From NCBI GenBank assembly GCA_037957365.1, contig JARHVA010001426.1, forward strand, positions 1,862,501 through 1,926,500: 64,000 bases of DNA, read 5' to 3'. The notes beneath the pieces were generated by a model, which was not told the origin of the DNA, made no database searches, and was given only the letters and a program-made list of their open reading frames with translations. This document shows, piece by piece, positions 12,090 to 23,759 of this stretch; the stretch's first letter is position 1, and every line of letters begins with the position of its first letter. The translations under genes were made by a program, and so were the position numbers. The DNA is from Torreya grandis. Lineage: Eukaryota; Streptophyta; Pinopsida; Cupressales; Taxaceae.

Positions 12090-12638
12090 AAAAATTTGAA
12101 TTTGGAGTTTATTTATCTTGTTTGGGGGAAAAATCTATGGAGTAGGTAAGAATCTTAGAAAAGACAAAAAAGAAATAAGGAGAATGTATTAAAGTAGATA
12201 TAATTCAACATATAAATATCCTATAAAAGTACAACAACAAAAAATGAGGTGAAAATATAGGAGTTTATAGCAAGGAAAGAAAGAAAGAGCAGTAGCTTGG
12301 ATAAAGGAAAATAGAGCAGTCCGTAGCAAGAAAATAAAGAGAGAGTAGTAGCTTGGAAAAAAGAAAAGAGTAGTTCATAGTAAGGAAGGAGCAATAATTA
12401 AGGAAAGTTTTGATGTTTTTTTGTATGTTCTTTTTGTAATAGTAGTAATCGTATGTTCTAATTATGTACAAAGAGTTTTTCTAGATTTTAATGTATGCAA
12501 TTTTTAGGGTCTATTTCTTCATTTTCTCTCCTCCCCTATTTCTATCGGTTGTTGTTTACTTGTTGCCGACCTGGGCCTATATATTTTTAGTCTTTCTTCT
12601 ACCTATGTAACTAATAGTGTTGTAGTACATTTCCAACA
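12090..12638 (+). repeat. Probable copia 5' LTR
   Basis: Sequence ending TTCCAACA at 12,638 is followed at once by a primer-binding site, which fixes the LTR 3' end. The start is not defined and the left part may be flanking DNA. It holds a run of about 55-bp imperfect tandem units at 12,262-12,395 with the recurring words TAGCAAG and AGTAGCTTGG. It does not match the candidate 3' LTR near 18,568. Confidence 0.5.
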
Positions 12639-12653
12639 ACTAGTATCAGAGCT
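12639..12653 (+). other. Primer-binding site (initiator tRNA-Met type)
   Basis: ACTAGTATCAGAGCT lies directly after the LTR end. It differs by one base from the usual plant TGGTATCAGAGC site, which pairs with the 3' end of initiator methionine tRNA to prime reverse transcription. Confidence 0.8.
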
Positions 12654-12691
12654 ATTGGTAAAGGGTAGCTAGGTTGTGAGTGCATTCAAAC

Positions 12692-15600
12692 ATGGCAGCA
12701 AGGAGTTTAGGGTCTTTGTAGTAACCCCCTATGTTTGATGGCAAAAATTATGATGTGTGAAGCATTAAAATGAAAACTATATTCAACTCTCAAGAGCTAT
12801 GGGAGTTAGTTGAAGTTGGTTTTAATGAGGTTGTATACATGCTAGCCTTTAATGTCTTAACTCAAGAACAAAAGAATATACTGAAGGAGAATAGAAGAAA
12901 GGATGCCAAGGGATTGAGCTATGAACAAATGGCTTTAGTTGACTCAATTTTTCCTAGGATGTCAATAGTTTTCCATTCCAAGAAAGCATGGGATATCTTT
13001 AAAAATGTAGCATATCAAGGGAGTGACAAGGTGAAGCTTATCAATTTGCAGCTCTTAAAAGGAGACTTTGAGACCCTACAAATGAAGGATAATGAGTCAA
13101 TCAATGATTTATTCATAATAACTCTAAACATAATAAATCAAATGAAGACATGTGGTGAAACCCTTGAAGATCATAAGATCATTGAGAAGGTGTTGAGGAG
13201 CCTTCCAATTAGATTTGACCCTATAGTAGTTTTTATAGAAGAGTCAAAATATATAAGGTAAATGAAGATTGATGATTTAATGGGTTCTTTTCAAACCCAT
13301 GAATAAATATTGAATATGTCAGCCACTTCCTCCCATGAGAAAGCATTCAACACCAATGTGAATGTGAAAGGAAGGGGGAGAGGATCAAATAATAGAGGTT
13401 GAGGAAGAAATTTTAGTAGTCAAGAAGGTGGAAGGCATAGCCATCAAGAGTCACATGGAAGAGGAAAAGCAAGGCGTAGCAACACTTATAGAGGTGGTTC
13501 TACACCAAGGTATGATAAATCTAGCATCTAATGTTACTATTGCAACAGGTATGGACATTATGCTAGTGAGTGTAGAAATAAGGAGTATGAAATGAATACG
13601 TAGAATTTTAATTTTAGTCATACATAAGATGTTGAACCTAATAGGAATGAGAAAAGAGGAATCTTGTTTATAACATGTAACATTGCTAAGCAAAGTGGAA
13701 AGGAGACATGGTACTTGGATAGTGGTTATAGCAACCAAATGAGTGGGAACAAAGAGATGTTTAGCCACATATATGAGTCAATAAAATCAGAGGTGAAGAT
13801 GGTAAATAATGATAAGTTTCATGTCATGGGTAAGGGTAGCATTTCAATCCACACCAAGCAAGGTGACAATAGGAAAATTCATAATGTTTACTATGTACCC
13901 GAGTTGAAACATAACCTTATCAGTATAGGGCATCTTTTACAAAAGGAATACAAAGTCAGATTTGAGAATGGTGAGTACATTATCTTTGATAGGAGTGGCT
14001 ACAATAGGAATGCAAAGTGAGCTCGTAGCAATATTCAAAACAATGATGGTAGATGAACTTACTCTTTGGTATCTTAGGTATGGGAATTTGAGATTTGGAG
14101 GGTTGAACCTTCTTCATAAGAAACACATGGTGAAGGGGCTACCCCTTATAGAATATCCAAACAAGGTGTGTGAAGGATGCATATTAGGGAAGCAACATAG
14201 GAGTGCATTTCCCATGCGTAAGGCATGGAGAGCTAGAGTTCCATTAGAACTAATCCATTCATATTTTTTTGGTCCAAAGAAGGCCCCCTTCTTATCCAAG
14301 ATTGTCTATTTCATGACATTTATAGATGGTTACAATCAAAAGATATGGGTGTACTTCTTGAATAAAAAATTAAAAGCATTTGAGAAATTCAAGAATTTTA
14401 AGGCCATGGTGGAGAAGCAAAATGGTCATTACATCAATATTTTGAGGATAGATAGAAGGGGAGAGTATATCTCTAATTAGTTCATGAATTTTTGAAAGGA
14501 TCATGGCATAAAAAAGCAATTTATATGTAGTTATACACTACAACAAAATGGTGTGGCCGAGAGGAAGAATAGGACCATTCAAGAGATGGCAAGGAGCATG
14601 TTAAAATAAAAAGGTTTGCCTAATGATTTTTGGGATGAGGATATAAAAAAAACCATTTACTTGTTAAACATTTATCTAATGAAGAGTGTAAGGGATATAA
14701 TCCCTCAAGAAGCATGGAGCAATCAAAAGCCAAGTGTTGAACACCTTAGAGTGTTCAGTTGTGTAGCAAATTCTTACATGCCTAAGTAAATAAGAATAAA
14801 ATGGGATTATAAAGGTGAGAAGTGTATTTTCATAGGGTATAATGACTAATTAAAGGCATACCAGATATACAATCCCATCACCAAATATCTCATAATTTGT
14901 TGGGATGTTCAATTCATTGAGCATGAATCTTGGGAAGAGATACAAGGAGAAGAACATGTTGAAATAAGGGCTAGTGGACCCTTCATTGAATCTGAAATAG
15001 TAGGTGTTAAAGCAACTAGTGCACCAACATGGACCCTTGTTTCATAAAGGGTTGATTCATCTCATTTCAATAGCCATCAAGAAGGTTAAGGAGTTGTTCA
15101 TGAGTCAACATCCTCCTCCTCCAACTCAAGTCAACATCAAGTAAGGATAAGAAGCTTGTAAGAAATTTATGATTAGTCAAGGTATGAACAAAATGAGGAT
15201 GAAACTATGAATTATGCACTCTTTCTATCAGTTGATCCAATCTACTTTGAATAAGTAGTCAAGGATACGAAGTGGTGTGAGGCTATGGACGAAGAGATGC
15301 ACACCATAGAAAGAAATGACACATGGGAGTTAATTGACCTACCAAAATGAAAAGAGGTCATAAGAGTTAAGTGGGTATAGAAGACAAAAACTATTCCTAA
15401 AACCAAGATAGAGAAGCATAAGGCAAGGCTATTGGTGAAGGGATACAATCAAAATCCTGGACATGATTACAATGAAACATTTTCACCCATAACAAGGCTA
15501 GAAACTATAAGGATAATCATAGCCATTATTACCCAACACAAGTAGAAGCTAAATCAAATGTATGTGAATTCAACATTATTGAATGAGGTACTAGAAGAAG

Positions 15601-16780
15601 AGGCCTACATGGGATATCCACCTAGATATGATATTTTCAAACATGAGAATAAAGTGTATAGGCTGAAAAAGCCATTGCATGGGCTCAAGCAAGCCTCAAG
15701 AACATGGTATAGTTTTATAGACTCATACTTGTTGAGATATAGTTTTAGCAAGACTGCAAGTGAGCCCACACTATACATCAAATCATGAAATAAAGGTATG
15801 TTCATTTTTTTATTATATGTGGATGATCTTATATTCACTAGTAATACAAATTAGTCCATTGAAAAATTCAAAGCAGCCATGAAAAATGAGTTTGAGATGA
15901 CTAATTTGAGCTTCTTGAAGTACTTTCTCATAATTTAAGTGAAGAAAATGGATGAAGGCATATTCATATGCCAATATATGTATACAAAAGATGTTTTGGA
16001 AAGGTTCAATATGTTGGATAGAAAGACTATATTCACTCCAATCAAGACAAGCCTTAAGTTGTGCAAAGATGATTGCAGTAGTAATATAGACCCCACATGC
16101 TATAAGAGTCTAGTAGGAAGCTTAATGTACTTGAATGTAACAAGGTCAGATATCATGTATATAGTCAGTCTTATATCAATATTCATGGATATGCCAAAGG
16201 AGACACATTGGCAAGTAGGCAAGAGGATATTGAGGTATGTGAATTGAACAAGAGATTATGGTGTTTTGTATGTAGTGGAAAATGAGTTTCATCTTGTTGG
16301 TTACATAGATAGTGATTGGGTAGGCAGCCTTGATGAAAGAAAGAGCACCTCTAGGTATGTATTCATCTTGGGTCAAGAGACATATCTTGAGATTCAAAGA
16401 AACAACTAATAGTGTCTCTTTCTATAACTAAAGTGGAGTATATAGTAGCCAATGTAGTAGCATGTCAAACTATATTGTTGAGAAGGATACTCTTTGATTT
16501 ACATGAGGAGTAACAAGGAGATTCTATAATCTATTATGACAATGTATCATCCATAGCATTGTCAAATAACCTCATATTTTGTGGTAGGATCAAACACATT
16601 GCAATCATATATCACTTTATTCATGAGTTAATTGAAAATCATGTCATAGAGATTAGTTTTTGCAAGTTTGATCAGTAGCAAGATAATATTTTTACTAAGC
16701 CATTACTTAAGGACACTTTCATGTACCTAAGAGGAAGGTTTGGGGTCATAAATGTAGTAGCATTAGGCCTACATAGTGTT
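12692..16780 (+). pseudogene. Ty1/copia gag-pol, near full length but inactive
   Basis: The polyprotein frame starts at ATG 12,692 (MAARSLGS) just after the primer-binding site. Domains in order are: gag capsid region (about 12,740-13,260), zinc knuckle CYYCNRYGHYASEC (13,530-13,571, intact CX2CX4HX4C), protease WYLDSGYSNQMSG (about 13,709), and pre-integrase LWYLRYGNLRFGGLNLL (about 14,070). The integrase follows, with its first catalytic Asp replaced (LIHSYFFGP), LRIDRRGEY near 14,445 and the glutamate-containing GVAERKNRTIQ at about 14,552. RT has [32 protein letters not shown] and LLYVDDLIF (about 15,815, catalytic YVDD kept). RNase H includes VGYIDSDWVGSLDERKSTSRY (about 16,297) and ends with QDNIFTKPLLKDTFMYLRG near 16,735. 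Stop codons in every domain show it is dead. Decay is milder than in the 0.9-4.6 kb relics. The frame does not stop after RNase H but continues into the heptad array. Confidence 0.9.
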
Positions 16781-17124
16781 ATGGTGGCTCCAGAGTCTTA
16801 TAGTAGAGCTATGGACTCGAACAATCTAGCTACAGACTCCTAAAAAAAACTATGAACTCCCACAGTCTAGCTATGGACTCCTACAAAAAAACTATGGACT
16901 CCATCAGTCTAGCTATGGACTCCTACAACAAAACTATGGACTGCATCAGTCTAGCTACGAACTCCTATAGAAAATCTATGGACTCCATTAGTCTAGTTAA
17001 AGACTCCTACAACAAATCTATGAACTCCATCAGAAAAACTATGGACTCCATCAATAAAACTATGGACTCCGTCAACAGAGCTATGGACTTTAGTAATGAA
17101 GCTCTAGACATGCATAAAAAGGAT
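16781..17124 (+). repeat. Heptad-coding minisatellite, in frame with copia pol
   Basis: After RNase H the frame continues GLHSVMVAPESYSR and enters about 15 units of 21 bp (16,808-17,124). Each unit encodes seven residues of the pattern [A/T/S]MDSxxx, for example AMDSYNK and TMDSISL. Units ending in KK or NK alternate with units ending in SL, giving a 42-bp higher-order period. One missing base in the poly-A run near 16,845 shifts the frame in this copy; otherwise it is open from 16,852 to 17,127. A regular Met/Ala-Asp-Ser heptad could form an amphipathic or coiled-coil rod, but this is inference. Copia pol normally ends shortly after RNase H, so the extension is unusual. Confidence 0.85.
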
Positions 17125-17130
17125 GCATAA

Positions 17131-18430
17131 GCATTGAATAAGTTAAAAATAATTTATAATGAGGTTTTGGAGATTGAGAAGAGTCTAATTGACCATGGTT
17201 GTGCATTTTCACTTATGCATAGATTTCTCTCACTTGATTTGACTCATTTTCGGTGTAGTTTGAAGTCCATCTCTAGAGCATGCACTATTACTCTAGTTGA
17301 GGAGATTTTTTTTGTCTCCATTGATCCTTCTTGGGAAGGATAATTATGATTCATGGCATGCTTATATAAAACACTTATTCACATGCCAGAATTGTATTCC
17401 ATTTATATATGGATAGATTCTTGCACCCACTGATCCTATTCAATTCAATAAGTGGGATAATACTTATGAAAATGTTTTTTCCACTTTTTTACTTCATGTT
17501 TCCATGGATCTTCATTGCCATGTGGAACATACAGAGTGTCTATGCACTATTTAGAGCATCCTATAGTCTATTTTTGGAGATCCTATTAAGACTTATGTCA
17601 CACCTCCTCCTCTACTTCTTATCATCTCTTCAGAAATAGTTATACTCTCACCTCCTACTTTTATTTCTTGTGATGATACATCCATGGTGGATACTACTCT
17701 TTTATCTGTCAATCCCCCACTACATGATGTGATTCTACTAGACCTTAGTTATCTCATTGCAAGTTCTACACTTGTTCCTATATAGATAGTTATTCTTTTA
17801 GATCTTTCACAGACTTGCATTTCCAAATAATTTTCTAGTGAGAGTATTCACATTGAGAGTATTGATGACTCATATGTCACTGTGGATATTCATCTTGCAA
17901 ATATGAGTGCTTCATCTGTAGACCAATCTTCAGTTTTGATGGTTGTTGATCCTTGATCTCCACTTCCCATGGAAATTCTTTTAGTGAATGTTCCATGTCT
18001 ATATTCTTCTTTGGTTTTTCTCTCCCCTTCATTACATGATTTTTCATTGTCATCTTCTACTATTAGGCTTTTGATACCTGATCAGACTTTGGCACATTAG
18101 AGCACTAGCAGGGAGACATTTCAATTTTTTTTTGAGATATACATATTGATTCCTACATGCATTCTACTTGAGTGGGAATTTATCAATCTGATAGCTCATG
18201 GTTTCTTTCTTTTGAAAGGAAGAGAAAACATTTATTGCAAAGGGACCTACTACAACATTCACCATGTAACATTGTATTCATAAATTATCTCTCTTCTTTA
18301 TGGAGGCACATATCCTTCATGATTTATAGTATATTAGGGATCATAACTATGTACTTGGAGTGCTGATTATTTTAGCATCCTCTTCTCTGGGATCTTTTAG
18401 TCTCCTCTTCTTATTTTCTCTCTTTTATGG
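17131..18430 (+). pseudogene. Decayed ORF of unknown family between pol and 3' LTR
   Basis: One stop after the heptads, the same frame continues to 17,343 (LNKLKIIYNEVLEIEKSLIDHG ... FVSIDPSWEG). From about 17,345 coding-like sequence moves to another frame (YDSWHAYIKHLFTCQNCIPF, then LSPPTFISCDDTSMVDTTLL and LSVNPPLHDVILLDLSYL) and can be followed with stops to about 18,200. The sense matches pol. I do not recognise the family. It occupies the place where some plant LTR elements carry an extra or envelope-like gene. It ends before a purine tract at about 18,427 (ATGGGGGGGAG). Confidence 0.45.
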
Positions 18431-18567
18431 GGGGGAGTTTTTTTTTATGGGTTTTTTTTTTCTTTTCTCTAATTTATGAGAGATTACATTGTAAATGGGT
18501 ACCTCATCGGGCCTTGTTGTCGAGATCCATTTTTGTATCATCGCCTAGCTAAGCTACACTTATGGGG

Positions 18568-18985
18568 GGTGTTGGTGTAGGCATTTTTCCCACTAGGTTT
18601 TGGCTACACGATTGTATTAGCTTGCTTAGGAATCTAGAGGTCACTATCATTAATTGAGAATATTAATACCACATTCACTAGAATGTGTGGTATCTTTCTC
18701 TCTCCAACCTATCTATACACCTATCTCCCTTTGTAATCATCATTCAGTGAGCTAGAGAGCTATTGCTTTTCTATTATTGAATCTACTTAGTTGTGAGTTG
18801 TGACAGCTTTGAGAGCTAAAAGAGCTATGAACATTGAGAATTTGTATAATCAATTCATCTCCATTATTGAATTCAATCTCTTTGTGTAATATTCTCGCTT
18901 TATGGTTTCAATTTCTTTTCAGCTGTGTGATATGTGCTTACTTGACTCACATGATCACTTCACCATGACTATTCACTGATACAAA
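18568..18985 (+). repeat. Candidate copia 3' LTR
   Basis: A purine tract (ACTTATGGGGGG) at about 18,554-18,566 is followed by TGTTGGTGTAGG, a standard LTR start. The sequence before and after it resembles the minus-strand LTR ending at 3620, so both belong to one LTR family. The right end is not certain; loss of structure near 18,985 sets the limit given. Confidence 0.55.
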
Positions 18986-19560
18986 AATCCTAAAAAAAAA
19001 ATTTAGATTTTGTATACATTTTAGGGTATAATTTAACAAGATTTAAAGAAAAAAAATTGAGGTTTATAAGTCTTCACTAACCTTGAAACCCATTTCCCAT
19101 TTTTATGTATATTTTTTCATGCATTATCAATGAAGAATTCATATTATTTACATAGCTAATTTTTTATTTGTATTGGGATTACCATAAACATCATTTTTGA
19201 TAGGGTACCTATTAATGAAAATTTAACTTTACATTGTATTTTATTTTTGTTTCATCAACTACAAAAAACTATTAACCATAATATATATATTCTTTGTTCC
19301 ATGAAAAAAAAAGCTCTAACTTAAGCACAATACATTATTTATTTGGTTGTTTCCATCAAATTCAAAAGAATATAACTTGATTACCCTACTTCCTATCTGT
19401 GAATCAATATATGTAAATATCAATACAAAACAACTTTGAAAACATAAATGATCACAAAAGGTAAAATCATACCTCAAAGTAAAAAAAAATGAAATCCAAG
19501 ACACAATTTTTTATGTGGACAAACAAGATCAATATAATAAATATGGCATATTACCTCCAG
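18986..19560. other. AT-rich intergenic sequence
   Basis: No element or gene seen. Confidence 0.5.
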
Positions 19561-19625
19561 TGAGAGAGAGACCTTGGGATAGATTTCTATAGCCACCTCC
19601 TAAAAGAGGGCTCAAATAACCTCAT

Positions 19626-19775
19626 TTAGTACATAAATCCCTCGATTGTATTAATAGTCTTATCAATCCCAAGAATGGTTTCTCTCACAAGTTTTTTGAC
19701 ATAATTTTTGTAGGTTCTAGGTATAGGGGCACCATCGACAAATAGGGAGGCAACCACATATCTTAACCCAACCAT
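19626..19775 (-). pseudogene. Coding-like fragment, unknown family
   Basis: A 49-codon minus-strand frame starts MVGLRYVVASLFVDGAPIP and continues TYKNYVKKLVRETILGID. It has protein-like composition that stands out in this AT-rich area. Coding-like sequence continues past a stop in other frames (LFEPSFRRWL), and a donor-like GGAG/GTAAT follows near 19,558. It may be an exon of a dead gene or part of a transposon. I do not recognise it. Confidence 0.3.
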
Positions 19776-19829
19776 GGAGAAAAGGGGTGATAATAAGAGT
19801 CAATTAGATTAAATATCCTCCTCCATTTA

Positions 19830-21920
19830 CTCACCTCCATGGAGCATATTTTTTGTTTTTGGAAGGCCCCATTGGGAAAGGGTGTGCCCAAAAAAAGTCC
19901 TCTTGGATCAATAAAAATAAGCTATAGAATAAGGTTGATAATAGGTGATATGGGGTAGGCCCATGAGTTATAATTCCACTTTGGGCATGTTTAATATTTT
20001 CATTTGTGATGTAATATTTTATAATATTTAGATTCAAAAAACATTTATACACCTTCATAATATGGTGGTAGTACTAGACTCATAATACGCCTACCATTAT
20101 TATGATAATTTTAAAAGAAGGCAGTCTCATGTAATGGACTACAATAATTTATAGGAGTGTTGATATTATACATTGTGAATCAGTTGTGATAACACCATAT
20201 TTGACCTTACAAATAAAGGACTCTTCTATAATGTATTTTAGATCTTATCATCCTTATGGCATGGGTATATATTTTTAAATTTTGCATTGATGTTTTCACT
20301 TGGTTAAAATTTATTTGTCGTAAATGAAATGACTAATTGATTTAATGGTCCATGTCTTTATGACTACATCAAGACTTTTATTGAGTTAATTATAGTGATA
20401 CCCTTGTATTAAAGGCATCACATTGATATTATTTTGAGTGTTTGATGTAATATAAGATGATTTGGCCTTGATATTTTTCTAAAATGTAGTGTAATTATGT
20501 TTCTCTCTCTCTTTTAATCATGTCACTGATCGGAGATGGTCCTTCCTTGTTGATAGTTTATAGATTATTCATAAAGAATCTTCTACATCATGTTGAAGAT
20601 GATAAACAAAATTATTTAAGAGGATGACCATTAAACTTGTAACCTTCAAAAACTAATTGTGGTAATTTCATTTGGAGGACAAAAACTAAAAAATATTCTC
20701 CTTTCCTTAATGGATATTAAAATTTTATGCCAGTAGTGATAGTTGAATGGGTCCATTTAAGGAATTTCACAAATGGTTCCTTAGGATTGCCTAGTCTCTT
20801 GCACTTGAGACCACATTCAAGTATCAAATGAAGGGATCATTTATCCATTATTCTTTTTGGACTCATCCAATTCCCTATTTCTCTTTTAAAATCCACCATA
20901 ATCACATGAATGTTTTAATTGATGATCTTAGGTATTTATACCAAACTTGAAGTGTGATTTATAATGTAAAACAATTTTATTATCTCACTTGGTGACTTCC
21001 AAGAGGAAGTATCTATATGGAGAGGGGGAATGGCATGCCACATTCTTAGCATTTCCTTTTTTTTATAGTTATTCTAGTCATTATTGGTCTATCCACATGT
21101 TTTTCTATTATTAGGTGCCTCATAGGGATCTTATATGTTATTTGATAGTATAATAAATAATTGAAAAGATTATTTTTATTAATTTTTCAAAAAAAAATCA
21201 CCCATTGTTTAAGTCTACCTCTCTTAAGGTTCACATTAATATTATTATTTGGCTAAATTATTGTGTCATCCTAGTATTGCAGAGGTGTCCTAGGTTGGTT
21301 ATGATCTATTCACATGTTGTCTTCATCTATTTTAATTAGCCTCATTATACATATCCCACCGACATTAAGGTAAATTTCCATAACTATAATAATGGTAGTG
21401 CTAACTATGTTGTTTACATTGTAGTATATTTATCATATTGGATATTATCTCTCCATAGACATGTTTTGATTAGACTATCTAGCCATGCTATAATTATATT
21501 GAGAGTTTGAAATGATATGATTTGACATATTATGATGTGATTTGAGATGTAGACATAGATAATGGGGATTGCTAAATATTGATGATCTATCTAGATGTAT
21601 CCTTATTATTCATGTTTCTTTTGATACAAAACATGATGATAAGGTTACCTTATATATGATTTTTAATGTTATATGGACTAACCATGTGATTCTTATATTT
21701 GACTCTGAATAATGTATGTAGAGTTCTATAGTAGGTTACATTGTCACATTATCTTGCATTATGGGTTGCTACTCTAAAAATATGTTGGATGCTAAGGAGA
21801 GGTATACTTAAATGATTCCTATGAGAAAATAAGTATTGTGACACTCAATGGTTATGGGGCCAATTCATCAAAGATAAATATGCATACTGAAATATTATTT
21901 TGATTGATGTGTACCTTGTT
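19830..21920. other. AT-rich sequence without recognisable genes
   Basis: Nothing with family-level similarity was found on either strand. Short ORFs here lack motifs. Confidence 0.5.
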
Positions 21921-21924
21921 TAGG

Positions 21925-22340
21925 AAAATATCAAACATTAGCTCTAGAAGATGGATATCCTGCCATGAGTTTTGTTTCCTGCTTTCACCTTTTGAAAACC
22001 ACATGGGATCCATGTAGAACATTTATTATCTCTAGTAGATGGCTATTTTACAAAGATTGGGAATTATTATTTTATTTGTTGAGATCAAATGGTGTCTCGA
22101 ATTGAATAGATGTTAGTTATAAAAGATTGGTTCCTAATATAAGTTATGTTTACTATTATACTAATGTTGATAGTGAATGGAATCCTAAGTAAAACAAATG
22201 TTAGCTCTAGTATATGGGTATCATTCTACAGGTTGTATTGCTTGTTTTTCTTGTTGATAGTGAATGGCATACCAGGTAGAATAGATGTTAGTTCTAGTAA
22301 AAGGATATCATGCTATAATTTGTATTTCCTATCCTAAATA
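21925..22340. repeat. Diverged ~90-110-bp tandem repeat
   Basis: At least four degenerate copies share the words ATGTTAGTTCTAGTA, GGATATCATGCTA and TTGATAGTGAATGG. The cleanest copies begin near 22,195 and 22,290. Plus-strand translation gives a repeated peptide, LIVNGI...VSSS, but no family is recognised. Confidence 0.55.
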
Positions 22341-23755
22341 TTGATACCAATTAGAGTCTGAATGAAACATATATGGGTGTTCTAATTCTACAAAAATGTT
22401 GGAGATCTTCCTAGTTCCTTCCAAAAACACAATAGGGAGGATTGTAATGTATTTTCAGAGGATTATGTACATGGTTGACATTATTAATCTTAGTTTCACC
22501 ATATGGATTGGCTATGTAATTATTCATATGATTGGTAAAACATCTTGGGTTTGGCGGTTGATGAGGGCCTTGGATTTTTGATGATTTCATACATTTGTGA
22601 AGTGAGATTTCCCCCTCTGTATGGTTATTGAGTTGTTTCACTATGAAGAGGATGTTATTTTGGAACTCACATTTTGTATTAATTTTGTTTAAATAAATGA
22701 AACACTATATTTCTTAGTGCCGCTTGGGATTCTATTCCTTCTATATTAGAGAAATAATAATCTAGATTTCCTTCATAATAATAAATTTTCTTAAATACCT
22801 TAATTGTTTTCATCATAAGGATAAAAAATATGAAAAAAATAAGTATTTTCCTATTATTGATAATAACATCTTATGGAATCATAAGCTTATGTTGTTTTAA
22901 TTTTTTACATGTCTTGATATTTATTCGGTACTTTTTGTAGCTCTCTTTGAGGTACTACTCTTACTTGTATTCTAAAAGATATGATAATGGAAGGTGTATT
23001 TGTGAACTAATTTATTGTGTTATCTATGTTCTAATGAAGTGATTGTTGTTTGAAAAAATTGTGATTTTTTAAGGACTTATAAAAAATATTTTTCTATATT
23101 TAATAAATATAAAACTAAAACCTTTTAGTTGTGTGTTAAGCGAGAGTGTCATTTATAACCCAACCAACATAATATTTTAAAAAAACATATAAATATAAAT
23201 AAGATAAATAAAATAAAATAAAACACAAAAATGAATTAGAACAAACATAAAGGGTGAAAACCATTGAAATAAGAAGTGTAAAAGAGAAAATGGTAATATT
23301 GTATATATTCTACATTTTTATTTTATTTTATTTTGTCACAATGCTAGACTTAATACCTCAAATATCTATATTTTATTTTATATTATTTATTTACACAAAC
23401 CATCAAATATTTTGAAAAATTCAATGTCTTACATAACAATCATTCAAAATAAATCATAAATTGAAATTAATGTGATTGACACCACACATATATGGGGTCA
23501 GATCCATGTTCTTGTAGACACTAAAAGATTATATGTATAAATTCTATAGCATTCAATGTTGTGTAGTAGTATTATAATATTATTTTAAATTGTTAGCCTT
23601 ATAATAGTTTTTGAATTATTCTATCAGAAAAATTATATTTCATTTAATACCAAATTTTAGTTCAACTATAAATTCAATAATAGTATAAATAATGCCCTCT
23701 CCTATTGAACCCTTTATCCTTTTCATTTTGAATGCTAACTAAAATACTTTTTTAA
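22341..23755. other. AT-rich intergenic sequence
   Basis: No supported gene. A 61-codon ORF at 22,396-22,581 has no recognised motif. Confidence 0.5.
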
Positions 23756-23759
23756 AGAG

